Source: Sequoia sempervirens
Taxonomy: Eukaryota > Streptophyta > Pinopsida > Cupressales > Cupressaceae
Length of the DNA: 64,000 nt
NCBI GenBank assembly: GCA_007258455.2
Contig: VDFB02270651.1
Coordinates: 703,167,360-703,231,359, forward strand
Direction: 5' to 3'
Shown: positions 35,808 to 48,054 of the stretch, in pieces
How the letters are laid out: every line of letters begins with the position of its first letter
How positions within the stretch are numbered: the first letter of the stretch is position 1
Position numbers and translations under genes: made by a program
Notes under the pieces: generated by a model
What the model was told of the DNA's origin: nothing
The model's database searches: none
Seen by the model: the letters and a program-made list of their open reading frames with translations, nothing else

Positions 35808-36944
35808 ATATCAAATACAAAATAATGAATACATAGCTTTTTCACAAGCTTATCATTTAGTTTACAATCCTAAAACATATGTGTAAGTTATTTGTATTAG
35901 ATTAATCTAAAATAGTAAACATGTTTCTCTATGAGAGGTAAACATAAAATTAGAAAATTTTAGAGATTGACCTTGTGGTGTAGAATGTATTAAATTTATA
36001 ATCATTTTCATGTGCATAATTAGGTCATATAAAATATAAATATAATCTAGATATAATTTTAGATTTGATCACAAGATGATAAATAAAAATAGAAAGTAAA
36101 GAAGAGAGAACATCTTGGGAGAACTTTTCTAATAATCATAAATTCATATAGATCCCCCATATTCTACCCTAAAAGGTGGGACCCTACCATTTTTAGATGA
36201 GATAAAATAATTGTACCACATAGGAAGAAGTGGAAGAAAAAAACCCCAACTTTCAATGATTAACAAAAAAATCACATAAAATATCCCCTTGGTGAAAGTT
36301 TAGAATAACAAATATAAACTATCTCCATATCATATCATAGTAAAACATAATAATCCACATAATCAAACATGAATTTCTTAAATAGTCATAAATGGAAAAC
36401 ATGCAAGTGCAACAAGGATAAGCACTTATCTTCTACTATTTGGAGATTTCAAGTTGTCCAAATATTTTTCTTATCCTTTCCTATATATTATACATCTAGA
36501 TCATACCATTTAATTATAGTACTACTTTAGAGAACATAGGAAGATCAAACAAGCTCTAGAAGACACATCAATATTCTTGATTATTCAAGAGAGTGGATAA
36601 GGTGAATGATTTAATTGTCTAATAAATTTATTTTTTATGTGTAGATGAATTAAGAAATTAGAAAAATTATATGATGTCCCTGTAATCCCCACCATATATC
36701 TTTTGATTTTTTTCTTGAACTTATATAGAAATGTGATGAGATGTTACATGTGAAACTAAAGACTCAAACATATAGGACAATCCTTTAATAGTGTGTACAA
36801 CTTTTTTATCTAAGTGGGACACTCACATCAACATTTATAACTAAAATTTCACTTTCTATCACATCAACTTTTTGATCTTTCATTTTGAAGATGATGTGAA
36901 CTAGTGATTTTTGAGATTTCATGTGTAGATTCTAAATATATATT
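35808..36944. other. AT-rich sequence, nothing recognised
   Basis: Continuation of the sequence that flanked the E insertion. No ORF, RNA gene or repeat boundary was identified. Confidence 0.4.
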
Positions 36945-37435
36945 TTTAACATAACTGAAATGTGGAAAATAGTAGGATATATTACCTCATATATAAACAC
37001 TCCTCTCAATTCTCATCTTATGAGTATTGGGATGCATTAGTTGATAGCTAATAACATCTAGATATAAAAAAAATTATAATGCTAGATTTGAGGTGTCAAA
37101 ACCTAAGGTTACAATCCTAAAGTTTTCTAGCATTTGATCTATTTTTTTCAATAAATTATTTATCCATGTAAAGTTTCTCTGTAGTAAGTTAACCTTGAGT
37201 CTAGAACTACACATGTAGAATAAATATTTGTATAATAAATAACAATGTGATACATAGAGATAAATATATGTGTATGATCGAATGACTTTTGTTGATACTA
37301 TTTTAGGTTGACTTCTCTTAGTTTGATGCACTATTTATGTTGATAAATTAAGTTATAATGATATATTAGATCACTTACAATTAAAATCAAGTCACATAAA
37401 CAAGTTATCTTTTAGTTTTTGTAACATACTCAACT
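36945..37435 (+). repeat. Diverged direct repeat, copy 2
   Basis: Second copy of the repeat at 28,560-29,050, with substitutions and small indels throughout. Confidence 0.75.
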
Positions 37436-38070
37436 TTCAAAAAAAGAATTACTTATTAAATTACCATGAAAGTAAATATCCACAAGCTAAAAATCAATAA
37501 TATTTTTTTTAACTTTCATATAATATTTGTTTATCATGTGTAGTGTAGATTTATGTGATAGTACAATTTCAAACTTAATTTGGGCCTATTTTAGTGACCT
37601 TCCATTTATGCATTTTTATCCTTTATAAATTGGCCCCTAAATACCTTTATTACGAATCCCAAGGTCTATTTTTATCATTTTTTGACATTGTGATTAATTA
37701 ATTTAAAAACTCGAAACACATTAAACCTAGGTTTTTAGGCTAGGACCCATTCACCCTTGGGTGAATGGGTCCCCTTTAGGATCCAAATCAAAATTTAAAC
37801 ATGTTTTTTCTAGTATTTTAAAGTTCTAAATTCAGGTTTTATGTGTCGGCTACTTAGATCAAATATTCAAGAAATTAGATAAAACCTAGTCCTTTCACCA
37901 TTTCAAACTAGATGGACAAGAGATCAAGTTTGACAGATCAAGGAGAACTTTTGGAGAACATTCAAGCAAGCAAAGTTGAAGTCTTGGAGCAACATTTTAT
38001 GTGTATTAGTAGGTCTTCAAGCTCATTTTGTCAAATATTTGATCAAACATTGATTATGGTTTGAAGGTTG
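37436..38070. other. Non-coding flank left of element G
   Basis: AT-rich, without genes. It contains the first and best copy of the recurrent hairpin motif at 37,743-37,772. The segment was joined directly to 48,985 onward before G inserted. Confidence 0.5.
37743..37772. repeat. Recurrent hairpin motif, copy 1 (perfect arms)
   Basis: GGACCCATTCACCC, two T, then GGGTGAATGGGTCC: 14-bp perfect inverted arms. Related copies lie at 49,485, 58,971 and 59,779. Confidence 0.9.
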
Positions 38071-38075
38071 ATGCC
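38071..38075. repeat. Target-site duplication of element G, left (ATGCC)
   Basis: ATGCC immediately before the 5' LTR, repeated exactly at 48,985-48,989 after the 3' LTR. Confidence 0.95.
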
Positions 38076-39395
38076 TGATGAGCCCAAAATGTGCTCATAG
38101 TTTGGATATTATGATGAACTTTTAATACCTTTACTTTTGTTATTCATGGTTGTTTAAACTCTTTTGAAACCTTTTATTGGGATATCCTGTAGCAAAACAC
38201 TTTCATGTTCCTGCAGCCTATTGTGTTGTCTTGTCTACATTTATTACCCTGTTGACTCCCTAAATGATTGGTATATCGCATATAGTTTTTGAATGATGAA
38301 ATAGATTTAAATATGTGATTAATGAACGGATATTGTGTATGTGCCATGCGCCTTTTCTTTCACATCTGTTACCTTGTGTTTTGCGGGTTGTTGAAGAAAG
38401 TATGATTGAGTCAAGCGCAACCAATCTCGGCCTTGCAGTAAAGTCTATTTCCTGCACGACTTCGAGGAAGCTCTGGGGAAGACTCTTTGACCAAAACCAT
38501 TGGGAAGGATTTTTAATGACAGTCAATCTTGAAAGAGTGGAGTGCTAGATTCTCTCTGAATTGGGTTGAATGGATAAATTCAGTTATGAAGTCTGTTCCT
38601 TGATTTTGGGATACACTTTACTTCCAGTTCTTTCTTTGTTAGGGTTAGTTAGTTAGTTGTTCTCCTGATTTTAAATAAGTGCTCCTCCTGCACGAGTGAG
38701 CAAGAAGATGGTTAGAAGTTAGATAGAAGCATAGTGATAGGGAGATAGAAGATATCATGTAAGAGTCAGTATGATAATAATAAAAATCAGAATATGTATG
38801 ACAAGAGACAGAGTTTGTTGCTAGTTTTCATATCAACAAAGCAATGTATACCATTCTGAGTTTATGAATAAAGTTTGATGAAGTTCTGAGTTCAGCACTT
38901 GCATAATTAGTAGATGCTTGCTAAGGGGGCCCACTTAGTAAGTATATGTAGCTAGTTAGTTAGCTGTTCTTTTTCTGTTGATCATCAGTTAGATTTCATC
39001 TTTAAAGTTTTCGTACAAACTCAGTCTCGTATTGCTTCTGCAGCATCAGGAATCCATCCCTGTGCCTGTTCCTACAACATAAGGCCAGTTCATAGTTTGA
39101 GTCTCAGTCGTAGAGTTGTTATGATTTCTGTTTTGGTTAAATAATGGTTGAGTTAAAAGAACTTTACATTGCCTTCCTGTAGCGTAGATAGAATTCTTTC
39201 CAAGTATTTATTTCTGTTAAGTTGTGACTAAAACTAGTTCTTAGTGCATATATTGTGCTGCGCCATTCAAAGTATACGTTCCCTGGTTTGACAAGTAAAT
39301 GAACGTCCATAAAGAGATATTGGTCACCTGCTGGAATGTCCAATTCCCAGGATAGGTTTTACTGTGATTTTCATATCCTTTTGTGGGCGCAACCA
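38076..39395 (+). repeat. 5' LTR of element G
   Basis: A 1,320-bp LTR. It includes about 400 bp (about 38,722-39,125) that are absent from the 3' LTR. The 3' copy joins GAAGCAT directly to a GGTTAAAT-ATGGTTGAGTT phrase that lies after the extra segment here, so the 3' LTR has most likely suffered a deletion. Confidence 0.93.
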
Positions 39396-39399
39396 TTTT

Positions 39400-39417
39400 T
39401 GGCGCCGTTGCCAGGGA
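39400..39417 (+). other. Primer-binding site of element G, tRNA-Asp
   Basis: TGGCGCCGTTGCCAGGGA, four bases after the 5' LTR. It matches the complement of the plant tRNA-Asp 3' end (TGGCGCCGTTGCCGGGG) with one mismatch. This site is common in plant Ty3/gypsy elements. Confidence 0.92.
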
Positions 39418-39518
39418 TGGTGTCAAGCTAAGAATTTGTCAGAAGTCATTTTTTAAAATTAGTCTAGTTTGTTAATCAAAAATTTTCAAAATCCTTCAAA
39501 TCACCATTCATTCTATGC

Positions 39519-41400
39519 ATGCATAGAAGAAGAGACGCGTTGGGAAGGTTTCTCCCTGAAAACCTGTTTGTTGAACTGCCATTTGACCTAGCCGACGAAG
39601 AACCTGAGGAAAATCCATTCGCTCTGATATTCCAGCAAGCAAATATGGCAAATAATCCACCTAATCCACCTCCTGCTTATGAGTTTCCCATTTTTCCCTA
39701 GCGAGATACTGACAATCTTAAAAATATTCCTTCTTCACTACTTCCCAAGTTCTATGGCCTAGTTACGGAGGACCCTAAAACTTTCCTGTTTGAGTTTAAT
39801 ATCCTCTGTCACAGTTATGACTATACTTCAGATGCTCACAAGCTAAAGTTGTTTCCTTCCACCTTAAAGGAAGGAGCTCTCAGATGGTTCATGAGTTTGG
39901 GAAAAGGTGTTGTTGATAGTTGGGTAGCCATGCAAACAAAATTATTTGAGAAATATAAAGAATATTGTAAGAGTGGCAGTAAGGGAGACAATATATTCAG
40001 AATTCAGCAGAAGGAGGATGAAAGTTTGGAGGATTATATTTCAAGATTCTTGTTTTATCTGAAAAAGAACTGAAACCATACTCTCAATGAAGACTCTCAG
40101 AAACTACTTTTTCTAAGAGGGATCAGTGATGCCTGTATAGATGCTCTGGACTTGATGGGAGGAGGTGATATAACCCAACTGCCTTGGGATGATATTAAGA
40201 AAATATGTCTTAATTACTCCTGAGCATATGTGAAGAAGGGTAGAGGTCATCAAGCTATAGTGGGTAAATCTTCTTCTAGTGGAGTTTCTCAGATGGAGAA
40301 CAAAAATTTGCTGTATGATTTCAAGCAGGAAATCATTAACAACATGGCTACATAGTTGGACACTATGCAAGATCGAAAGAAACATAATGAAGCTGAAGCA
40401 ATATTGGTCGAGTTCTGTCCACATTGTAGACAAAAGAAGCGTGACTACAGATGCAAGATGGTGGTCAACATGGAGGATAAATAGTTACCTACTGATTTTA
40501 AGATTATAGAAGGTGATGATGATCAAGTCTTCTTTGTTGCACAAAGGAGGCCATGGGCCCCAAGACAAGGTATGCCTCAAGACCCTTTGCAAAATTTTGG
40601 TTCATATAATAGTTAATGGCAAAATCAGTATTCTCTAAACTATGGGCCATACTCCCAACCTCAGTGGAATCACCCTTCGCCAAATGCCCAGCAAAACTGT
40701 TGGCAAGCCTCACAAGGAAACTGACAACCACCTCAACAAAATCAGTGACAGCCTCCACAAGGGAATTGGCAGTAGCCTAACCAATGGAGAGGAGGCCAGC
40801 AATGGTCAAATCCAATGGCATGTTTCATGCAACAACCCCAGCAGCAATCCATTATGCCACCTCTTGCACCTAATTAAGGTTAGAATCCAAAATCAACCCA
40901 ACTACCAGCTCAAGCAGCACCTAATCCAAATAACCAGCAACCGTAGTAGCAACAAGTCTATTTTGTTGATCCTAATCATCAGCCTGCCTATGCTCTTAAC
41001 CTGAATAATATTAATTTACGTTCAGAAACCGTGCTGCCCACACCATCTCCTCCCATAATCTCATAATTACCACCTGAGGAGACTGACCAAGAAGAAGAAG
41101 ATATCAATGACCAAGCCCAACCAAATTAGCCAGTTCAGATTCCATCATTACCTAAGTCATCTGATAAGGTGCCCCCTCCTTTCCCACAAAGATTGGAAGG
41201 TGAAAATGTGAAGAAACAAGAGAAACCCACCTTTGATATCCTTGACCAGCTAAAACATATATGTGTGAAAATTCCCTTGTTCCAAGCAATCAAAGAAGTA
41301 CCTATCTATGGCAAGGCCATCAAAGAGGCATGTTTGAAGAAACCAGGGAGGAAAAAGAAAGACCTGCAAACTATCCATGTAATAGGCTAACTCTCTGACT
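39519..41400 (+). pseudogene. Element G: Gag (broken)
   Basis: Gag in the plus frame that starts with ATG at 39,519 (MHRRRDALGRFLPENLF). The retrotransposon-Gag core at about 39,740-40,070 includes LPKFYGLVTEDPKTFLFEF, LKEGALRWFMSLG and EDESLEDYISRF. A Cys-rich piece at about 40,410-40,450 (CPHCRQKKRDYRC) is a poor zinc-knuckle candidate. A Gln/Pro/Asn-rich tail at 40,600-41,000 precedes the protease. The same frame is kept to 41,402 and on into pol, broken by many TAG and TGA codons at sites consistent with former CAG, CGA or TGG. No frameshift is needed. Confidence 0.85.
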
Positions 41401-41402
41401 TA

Positions 41403-42340
41403 ATGCTAGGGAAGCTTAGCATCCCAAAATATTTAGATCCAGGAAGTCCTATTGTAGAGATAAATGTTAATGGGTTGCAAATTAAGAATGCCTTAGTAGA
41501 TCTTGGTGCAGCTATCAATGTCATGACAAAGGACCTAGTTGTAAAACTCAATATTTCAAAAATAAGGACTACACCTACAATATTACAGCTTGCTGATAGC
41601 TCAACTGTCAAACCTGATGGGGTCGTCGAAGACCTGGTAGTCACCTTAGATTCCTGGGAATACCCCGCTGATTTCATGGTCTTATCTCCAAAAGCATCAT
41701 TGGGGGGATACCCTGTCATACTAGGAAGGCCTTGGTTGGCTACTGTTGATGCTTACATTGGTTGTAGGTTAGATGAAATGACAATATCTAATGGATATAG
41801 CACAAAGAAACTTACTCTCTATTCTCCAGCACTGCCCCAACTTGAGTCTGGAGATGTTGCTTGGCCAGATTTGGGAGAAGAGGAAGAAGTGAACTCTGTG
41901 GCCAATTTAATGATGATTACTAGAGAGCCTTTCATTGCACACCAAGAAGAAGAAGATGTATTATCTAATATCTTGTTGAATAACTACAGTACTGAATACT
42001 TTCATTGTGAGAAAAATCCATGTTCCTTGCAAATTATTCTTTCTCCATCCACATCAGCTCATTATCCTACAACAACAGATTGCTTGCACACTTTACTACC
42101 CCATGAGGTAGACATGCCATTTATGTCTGATGTATCTATGATAGACTTAACCTCCCAAGTTGAGGTAGCTATAGGAAAAACCTTGTGCATTAATAAAAAC
42201 CTCACCTGTGAGCAACAAGAATCTATGATCAAAATATTTACCAGTCATAAGTCAAATTTTGCATGGGACTATGGAGATATGAAGGGCCTAGACCCAAAAC
42301 TCTGTACACATCGCATATATATTAATAGTGACTTCAAACC
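41403..42340 (+). pseudogene. Element G: retropepsin-like protease and linker to RT
   Basis: An open stretch of 315 codons in the Gag frame. The protease has VEINVNGLQIKNALVDLGAA followed by INVMTKDL (D-L-G-A active site, the normal form in Athila-like elements), then VVTLDSWEYPADFMVLSP and GYPVILGRPWLATVDAYIG, the conserved ILGRPWL block. The downstream linker ends with FAWDYGDMKGLDPKLCTHRI, the usual lead-in to RT in this lineage. The protease core itself is intact. The TAG at 42,348 (stop after KPVR) marks the boundary with RT. Confidence 0.88.
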
Positions 42341-43150
42341 TGTCAGGTAGCCTCAAAGAAGAATCAATCCAGCTTTGAGAGAGATTGTTAAAGAAGAATT
42401 GCAGAAAATGTTGACAGTTGGCTTTATCTACCCAATCTCTGATAGTCAATGGGTTTCCCCATTGGTCATTGTTCCTAAGAAAGGAGGAAAATAGAGGGTA
42501 TGTGTAGATTACAGAGAACTTAACTTAGCAACAAAGAAAGATTACTTTCCTCTTCCATTTATTGATCAAGTTCTGGATAATTTAGCTAGAAAGAAGTACT
42601 TCTCATTCTTGGATGGCTTTAGTGGATACAATCAGATCAAGATTTCTCCTGAGGATTAGGAAAAGACTACTTTTACATACCCTTGGGTAACGTTTGCCTA
42701 TTTAGTTTTGCCTTTTGGTCTCTGTAATGCTCTTGCAACTTTCCAGAGGGCAGTCATAAGCATCTTCTTGGACATCTCATATGATTGCATGGAAATATAC
42801 ATGGATGAATTTACTGTTTATGGTACAACATTTGAGGAAGCTCAAGCTAACTTGGAAAAAGTACTACAAAGATGTGAAGATCACAACCTATCGCTAAATA
42901 GTTAAAAGTGATTCATGATGATGCAGGAGGGAATAGTGCTCGGTCACTATATTTCTGCTACAGGAATTTAGGTTGATCCTGCTAAAATTGAGATCATCTC
43001 TAAGTTACCCTCTCCTACTAAGCAGAAGGAGGTACGGAGTTTTCTAGGCTATGCAGGATACTACAGAAGATTCATCAAGGACTTCAGCCAAATAGCAGGT
43101 CCCTTATACAATCTGCTAAAGAAAGATGTAGAGTTTTCTTGGACAGAGGA
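42341..43150 (+). pseudogene. Element G: reverse transcriptase (broken)
   Basis: Ty3/gypsy RT in the same frame. It includes INPALREIVKEELQKMLTVG, WVSPLVIVPKKGGK-stop-RVCVDYRELNLATKKDYFPLP, FLDGFSGYNQI and LPFGLCNALATFQRAV. The catalytic motif at 42,798-42,809 reads Y-M-D-E instead of Y-x-D-D, so the second Asp is lost. Stops at the K-stop-R, ED-stop-E, NS-stop-K and GI-stop-V positions interrupt it. The thumb region reads KEVRSFLGYAGYYRRFIKDF. A frameshift follows at about 43,160 within AAAAAAATATTTT. Confidence 0.88.
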
Positions 43151-43668
43151 ATGTGAAAAAAATATTTTCTTGACTTGAAAGTTGCCCTCACCACGGACAC
43201 CACAATACGAAAGGACTGATTAGTTACTCATTTCATATTCATCACTAATGCCTCGAATTATGCAATTGGGAGTCAGTGCCTAGAGCGAAGGATGGATCAA
43301 TGAACTGTCACACTCCTACTACATAAGCAAAATCTCAAGGGCTAGATTCAACTACATAATACTGAAAAAGTATTGTGATCATCTATGCCCTCAATAAATT
43401 TAGGCATTATATAACTGGTTATCAGATATTTTTCCACACTGATCATGTAGCAATCCGGTATCTCATGAACAAAAGCTTAATATATGGGAGACTGGCAAGA
43501 TGGTTATTGTTGATGCAGGAATTTGACATTACAATTGTGGACAAGCTAGGTAAAGCCAACGTAGTTGCTGATTTCCTTTCTAGAATTCAAAGGAAAGATG
43601 ACTCTGCACTTATTGAAGACTCCTTTCCTGATGAACACCTGTTTGCAATCAAGGTTATTCATCCATAG
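43151..43668 (+). pseudogene. Element G: RNase H (broken)
   Basis: Follows RT after a frameshift and a badly decayed stretch (43,150-43,370). The first catalytic position reads FITNASNYAIG where the family has TDAS, an Asp-to-Asn change that is G-to-A. From 43,375 the frame is open: VIYALNKFRHYITGYQIFFH, the Asp of HTDHVAIRYLMNK, and the final Asp of ANVVADFLSRIQRK. A single RNase H domain is present, unlike element D. Confidence 0.8.
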
Positions 43669-44940
43669 TATGCTGATATAGCAAATTATCTGGCAACATG
43701 AAGAACTCCTCCTCAATTCTCTCCTAAGGAAAAAAGATTATTGGTAGAGAAAAGTTTTAACTTTTCTTGGATTGCAGATTACATGTTTTATATAGGGCTA
43801 GATCACGTTATGAGGAGATGTGTACCAGAGGAGGACGCTCATGATATACTGCATGCCAGCCATGATGAGCCATGTGGAAGACATTTTGCTGCCAAAAGGA
43901 CAACAATAAAAATTTTAAATACTGGTTACTATTGGCCAACTTTACATAGAGATGTAGCCAAGTATACAAGGAGATGTAACAGATGCCAAAGGATGGGAAG
44001 ACCAACTCGCTCTGATGAAATGCCTCTCTTTCCACAAATTGTAGTTACACCATTCGACAAATGGGGACTAGATTTTGTGGGACCAATTGACCCACCTTCC
44101 AATAGTAAGTCTTACATTCTTGTGTGCACAGATTATGTCACAAAATGGGTAGAAGCTAAACCTATGAAACATGCTAGGGATAATAAAGTGGCTGAATTCC
44201 TATATGAAGAAATATTTACTAGGTTTGGTGTTCCTAGGGAGATAGTGACAGATCAGGGAGCACAATTTACTTCTACACTTATCACAGCTTTAGTCAATGA
44301 ATACAATATACGGCACAAGAAATCAACTCCTTATCACCCCTAGGCTAATGGCCAGGTTGAGGTCACCAATAGGGACATAGAGGCCATTTTGACTAAAACT
44401 ATAGATTTGCATAAGAAGGATTGGGCCGCCAAGTTACCTGAAGCTATATGGGCCTACCGTACTACCTGGAAGACTGCTATAGGATTTACACTTTTTGAAA
44501 TGGTGTATGGTAAAACAGTTGTGATGCCAATAGAATTTGAACATAAGACTCTCTGAACAGCACTGGAGCTAGACATGGATTTAACAAATGCATAAAAGGA
44601 CAGAATCATGCAGCTCAATGCTCTAGATGAACTCTGAAAGCATGCCCTGCAACACACTGAGATGATACATAATCAGCGAATAAGGTGGCATGATAAATAC
44701 ATTAAGGAGAAGAAGTTCAAAGTAGGAGATTGGGCTCTGCTTTATGACTCATGGTATAAGGACAGTCCAGAAAAATTACAGACCAGATGGTTGGAGCCGT
44801 ATGAAATTGAGAATGTATTTGCTAATGGTACAATTCAACTTGTTACAATTGATCCTGTTAGATTCAAGCTGTTGGTTAATGGACACACCTCTGGTTGTAC
44901 CATAAACCAGTCTCAAAATAAGAATTTATGCAATAGTTCG
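43669..44940 (+). pseudogene. Element G: integrase (broken by stops, DDE residues kept)
   Basis: Ty3/gypsy integrase. The N-terminal zinc region has ILHASHDEPCGRHFAAKRT and NTGYYWPTLHRDVAKYTRRC followed by NRC (H-H-C-C). The core has all three acids visible: WGLDFVGPI, IVTDQGAQFTS and NGQVEVTNRD. The C-terminal domain has WHDKYIKEKKFKVGDWALLY, then WLEPYEIENVFANGTIQLV. The open part is 43,741-44,343 (200 codons). A TAG after TPYHP (a CAG in relatives, usually P-Q-A-N-G-Q) and several later TGA/TAA codons inactivate it. Confidence 0.9.
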
Positions 44941-45069
44941 TTTAGGATCCTACCGCTACTCTTCCTGCAGCTTCACCATAATTTTGAAAAGCATGCTCAT
45001 AATAAAAGTTTTCTTTTTAAGGAAACCCCTTTTTCTTCATTTTCACTTATCACCACATCTCACTTCTTT

Positions 45070-45150
45070 ATCTTCCATCCATCCATCCCATCCATCCATT
45101 CCATCCATTCATCTCGACCACCCATGTCACCCATCCACTTCATTCATCCG
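45070..45150. repeat. (CATC)n-like simple repeat
   Basis: Repeated CATC and CATTC units, imperfect. Confidence 0.8.
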
Positions 45151-45366
45151 CATCACCCTTAATTATGATATCATTCCCAACTGTCAATTCATGCCAAAGC
45201 TGTCATCTTTCTCAACATGTACACGCATTTATCGAAGGTATGCCATATCTTTTGTTATCACATATTTGATTTATTTTATTCTATTCATTTATTGCTATGA
45301 TTGTACTAGTCATTATTACCCAATCTCTGCCTATTCTTTAGTACATTTGAGGATACATGTCATACT

Positions 45367-45381
45367 CTAAGTAGGGGGCAG
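45367..45381 (+). other. Second polypurine-tract-like site of element G
   Basis: CTAAGTAGGGGGCAG is identical over 15 bases to the site at 48,051-48,065 next to the 3' LTR. It lies at the pol/extra-ORF junction, like a central polypurine tract. Role inferred from identity only. Confidence 0.6.
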
Positions 45382-46020
45382 GGTAATCCACTTTTAAAAC
45401 CTGTCTTTTCGCTGCTGCCACAACTACTCAGATAACCTTTCTTTATTATTTTTCTGGTACTTTCCAAATATGATAGCATGTCTTTTTCATTGCATATTTT
45501 TCTTGTAAATTACAATCAAAACTGCTTGTTCAAAAAGTTCATTTTTGGAAAAAAGAGAAATGTGACGGCACGATAGAAAAAAAAACCAGAACAGAAAAGG
45601 AAACGGAAAATTTTTGAATTTTCAGCAGGGAGTTGAATTCAGCTAAGGAAAAACTATGAACATGGGTGGTTAGTTGGTGTGACACAAGCTTGTAGCTCAT
45701 GAGTTATTATTGCAAAATTCTCAAACAGTCTAGGCATTCAGCCTCTGTGGATGGATTTAAACTTCACCCGATGAGTTTGTCTGCTTTTGATGAGGAGTTC
45801 TTCGCTTAAATTCCCCGAGAACCCTTTCTCATCTTTGCCTCTACAAAGGGCTAGTTTTCAATACCGTTGATGGACCTTTGGGAAGTCTCCAAATCAGGAT
45901 GCAAAGCGAGTATCGTTACCTCCTTAATCGAGAATATCTTTGCTTACATGAGTGGGTATTTAACTTTGTGAAATTAGTTTCTCTTACGCATTCTTTCACA
46001 TTTCAAATTATTAGAGTCAT

Positions 46021-48054
46021 ATGAGGCGATTTAGTTGTAAAATGTTCGAATTTCTTGGTGTTAAAATTTTTTGGAACAAGTGCCCATGGAACCTTGAAGA
46101 AGATAATTCTATTGCTCACCATGGCCTTATCAAATTATTGATTAAACGCTCTTTGATAGATGTCTCACCTCTTTCCTAGCAAAAATTTGTTGCCCAAAAG
46201 AGCTTGCAAATTCCAGAACCCCCTAGGGTACATACCCCACAGCCTCAGAAAAAGAAAGAAGAAATTGCATCTACTAGTAGAAAAATAGGGCAAGGGTCAT
46301 CTACTCCTGTAGCACCTGGTCCTGCAGCTCTCACACTTGAATCCTCTGCTCGAGTACAAACTAGGTCTGCCACTAGGAGAGAGAAGGGAAAAACAAAGGT
46401 AGAAGAGTCCCTAGAGTCTGACCCTCGTTCTCAGAAAAGGCAATGCCCTTCTCCTGTAGCATCTTCCCCTGCAACTATCTCTCCTACAACAACACCTGTT
46501 GCTATTACCAGTTCACCATCATCCTCTGGCAGGGCAGAATCCTCTAGACAAACCAGAAAGAGGAAGGCTACAAGAACACCTCTTGCAGCTGCACCAATGC
46601 CAAGAAGAGTTTCCACAAGGAAACAATGTAAGACCTCCCCTGCTTCACCTCAACCAGAGGTTATTGTAATTTCAGAAGGGTCCATAGAGTCTGAATTTGA
46701 TATTTCTCAGAATGTGTCTGAGAATGCTGCACATAGTTTATTCGTTCTTGAAGAGGAACAAATTGAGACAAAGGAAATTAAGCATAATGAAAAAGAGGTA
46801 CCAAGTCTTGATGACTTGGCTACCGCTGCTATGCAAATTTTAGAGGAAGCACAGTCTTCTCCAATGCAGCAACCAGAATTCATCTTGCAGCAAGAGTAGA
46901 AACAGACCGAACAATTGGATGTGGCCAGTGAAGCTATATTTCCCCCTGCCACTTGTCAAGCCATTGTTGTTTATAAGAAGACATTTTTGATTGAGTTTCT
47001 GGAATATGTCAAAGCTAACTGGGAACCAGTTACATTGCAAAGCCTGACTTTCTGGCACCTAGCCCAGACTAACATGCAACAAAGTCTATGGGAGGTAGAA
47101 AGGAAAAAACTAAAAAAGGAAATTGAAAGTTAGAAACAAGAAATTCTTGAGTTACAAGGAAAAATGGATGAAATGTTAAAAGTAACTGGTTAGAATATGG
47201 AATGCAGACCACCACCCAGAGTTTATGCTTTGTGCCTTAAGGAACAATTCTTATGGTTCCAACTAATGAGAATTTCCAGAAATCAAGATCTTATACTTCA
47301 CACTGCTAAAGAATTCTATGACGCATACCAGACAGCCCCTAATTGGTTAAAAAATTCTCTGTGTGAATTTTATTTGCATGGATTTTTAATTCCATTTGAA
47401 ACAGAATGGAACCCTCTTCTGTATATTGGCGATATCCATTTGAGATCATTTAAGTCATGGGCAGCAAATGAAGCAAATTATGGCAGATAATGGGAAACAT
47501 ATGAGGAAGCCGAAAGGAATGAGCCTGTTCCATTGCACCCTCAAAGTTTAGACCCCCATGCAATGTTAAAAACCTAGTTTACTCTGACATATGGCATTCA
47601 AAATAATACAGCCAGGATGAAAATATTTGATCTTAGGAAATAGGTATATGATGAGTTTCAGGAACAGTCATATTCGTTTTGGAGACTATCATACACCAGA
47701 AGTGAGAAAAGGTGGGAAAGATTAACTGTTGGGCTAAGAAGGTCCGAGCCTCATAGTCCCCTAAATTTCAAAGTAGCTTTTAAACGATCAAGTAGATATA
47801 TACAGTTGGGACTTCAAAAGAGATTTGAACTATGGTTGCCATTGACATTCAGACCTCCTGTGCTAATGTGGCCCCTTTATCCTTACCAGGCTACAAATCT
47901 TAATGATGATTCAGATGCCCGTAGGTATGAAAGGTGGCAAACTTTCAGAGGATTTTATTACAGGCTTGGAGCTCCATTTCAGAGTCATGCCGCAACCACT
48001 GATTTCAGAGAAACTACTAGGAAAGTTAATGCTGGAGGACCAACATTGGGCTAA
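46021..48054 (+). pseudogene. Element G: extra ORF between pol and 3' LTR (unrecognised, 677 codons)
   Basis: One uninterrupted frame from ATG 46,021 to TAA 48,052, with seven internal stops (six TAG, one TAA at codon 490) and no frameshift. Codons 1-60 form a short N-terminal domain (MRRFSCKMFEFLGVKIFW). Codons 62-200 are Ser/Pro/Thr-rich with basic clusters (TRREKGKTK, RKRKATR, RRVSTRKQ), possible nuclear signals. Codons 205-290 are acidic and codons 355-390 look coiled-coil. A C-terminal globular part from about codon 393 to the end is rich in Trp/Phe/Tyr/Arg (KEQFLWFQLMRISRNQDLIL, RFELWLPLTFRPPVLMWPL). No signal peptide or clear membrane segment is seen, which argues against a viral-type envelope. 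No family recognised. It ends six bases before the G-run of the polypurine tract. Confidence 0.7.

Larger units (their letters stand above)
44941..46020. other. Element G: gap between integrase and extra ORF
   Basis: About 1.1 kb without a credible ORF. It contains a (CATC)n-like tract at about 45,070-45,150 and, at 45,367-45,381, an exact copy of the 3' polypurine-tract sequence. The extra ORF behind it would need a spliced or separate transcript, as proposed for env-like ORFs of Athila elements; splice sites were not identified. Confidence 0.55.

Noticed and set aside
39241..39426. Small minus-strand ORF near the end of the G 5' LTR, with a similar one at 48,726-48,932
   Set aside because: Similarity is due to LTR identity; antisense, short, and with different ends in the two copies.
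46431..46952. Minus-strand ORFs opposite the extra ORF of G
   Set aside because: Antisense shadows of a clear 677-codon sense frame.
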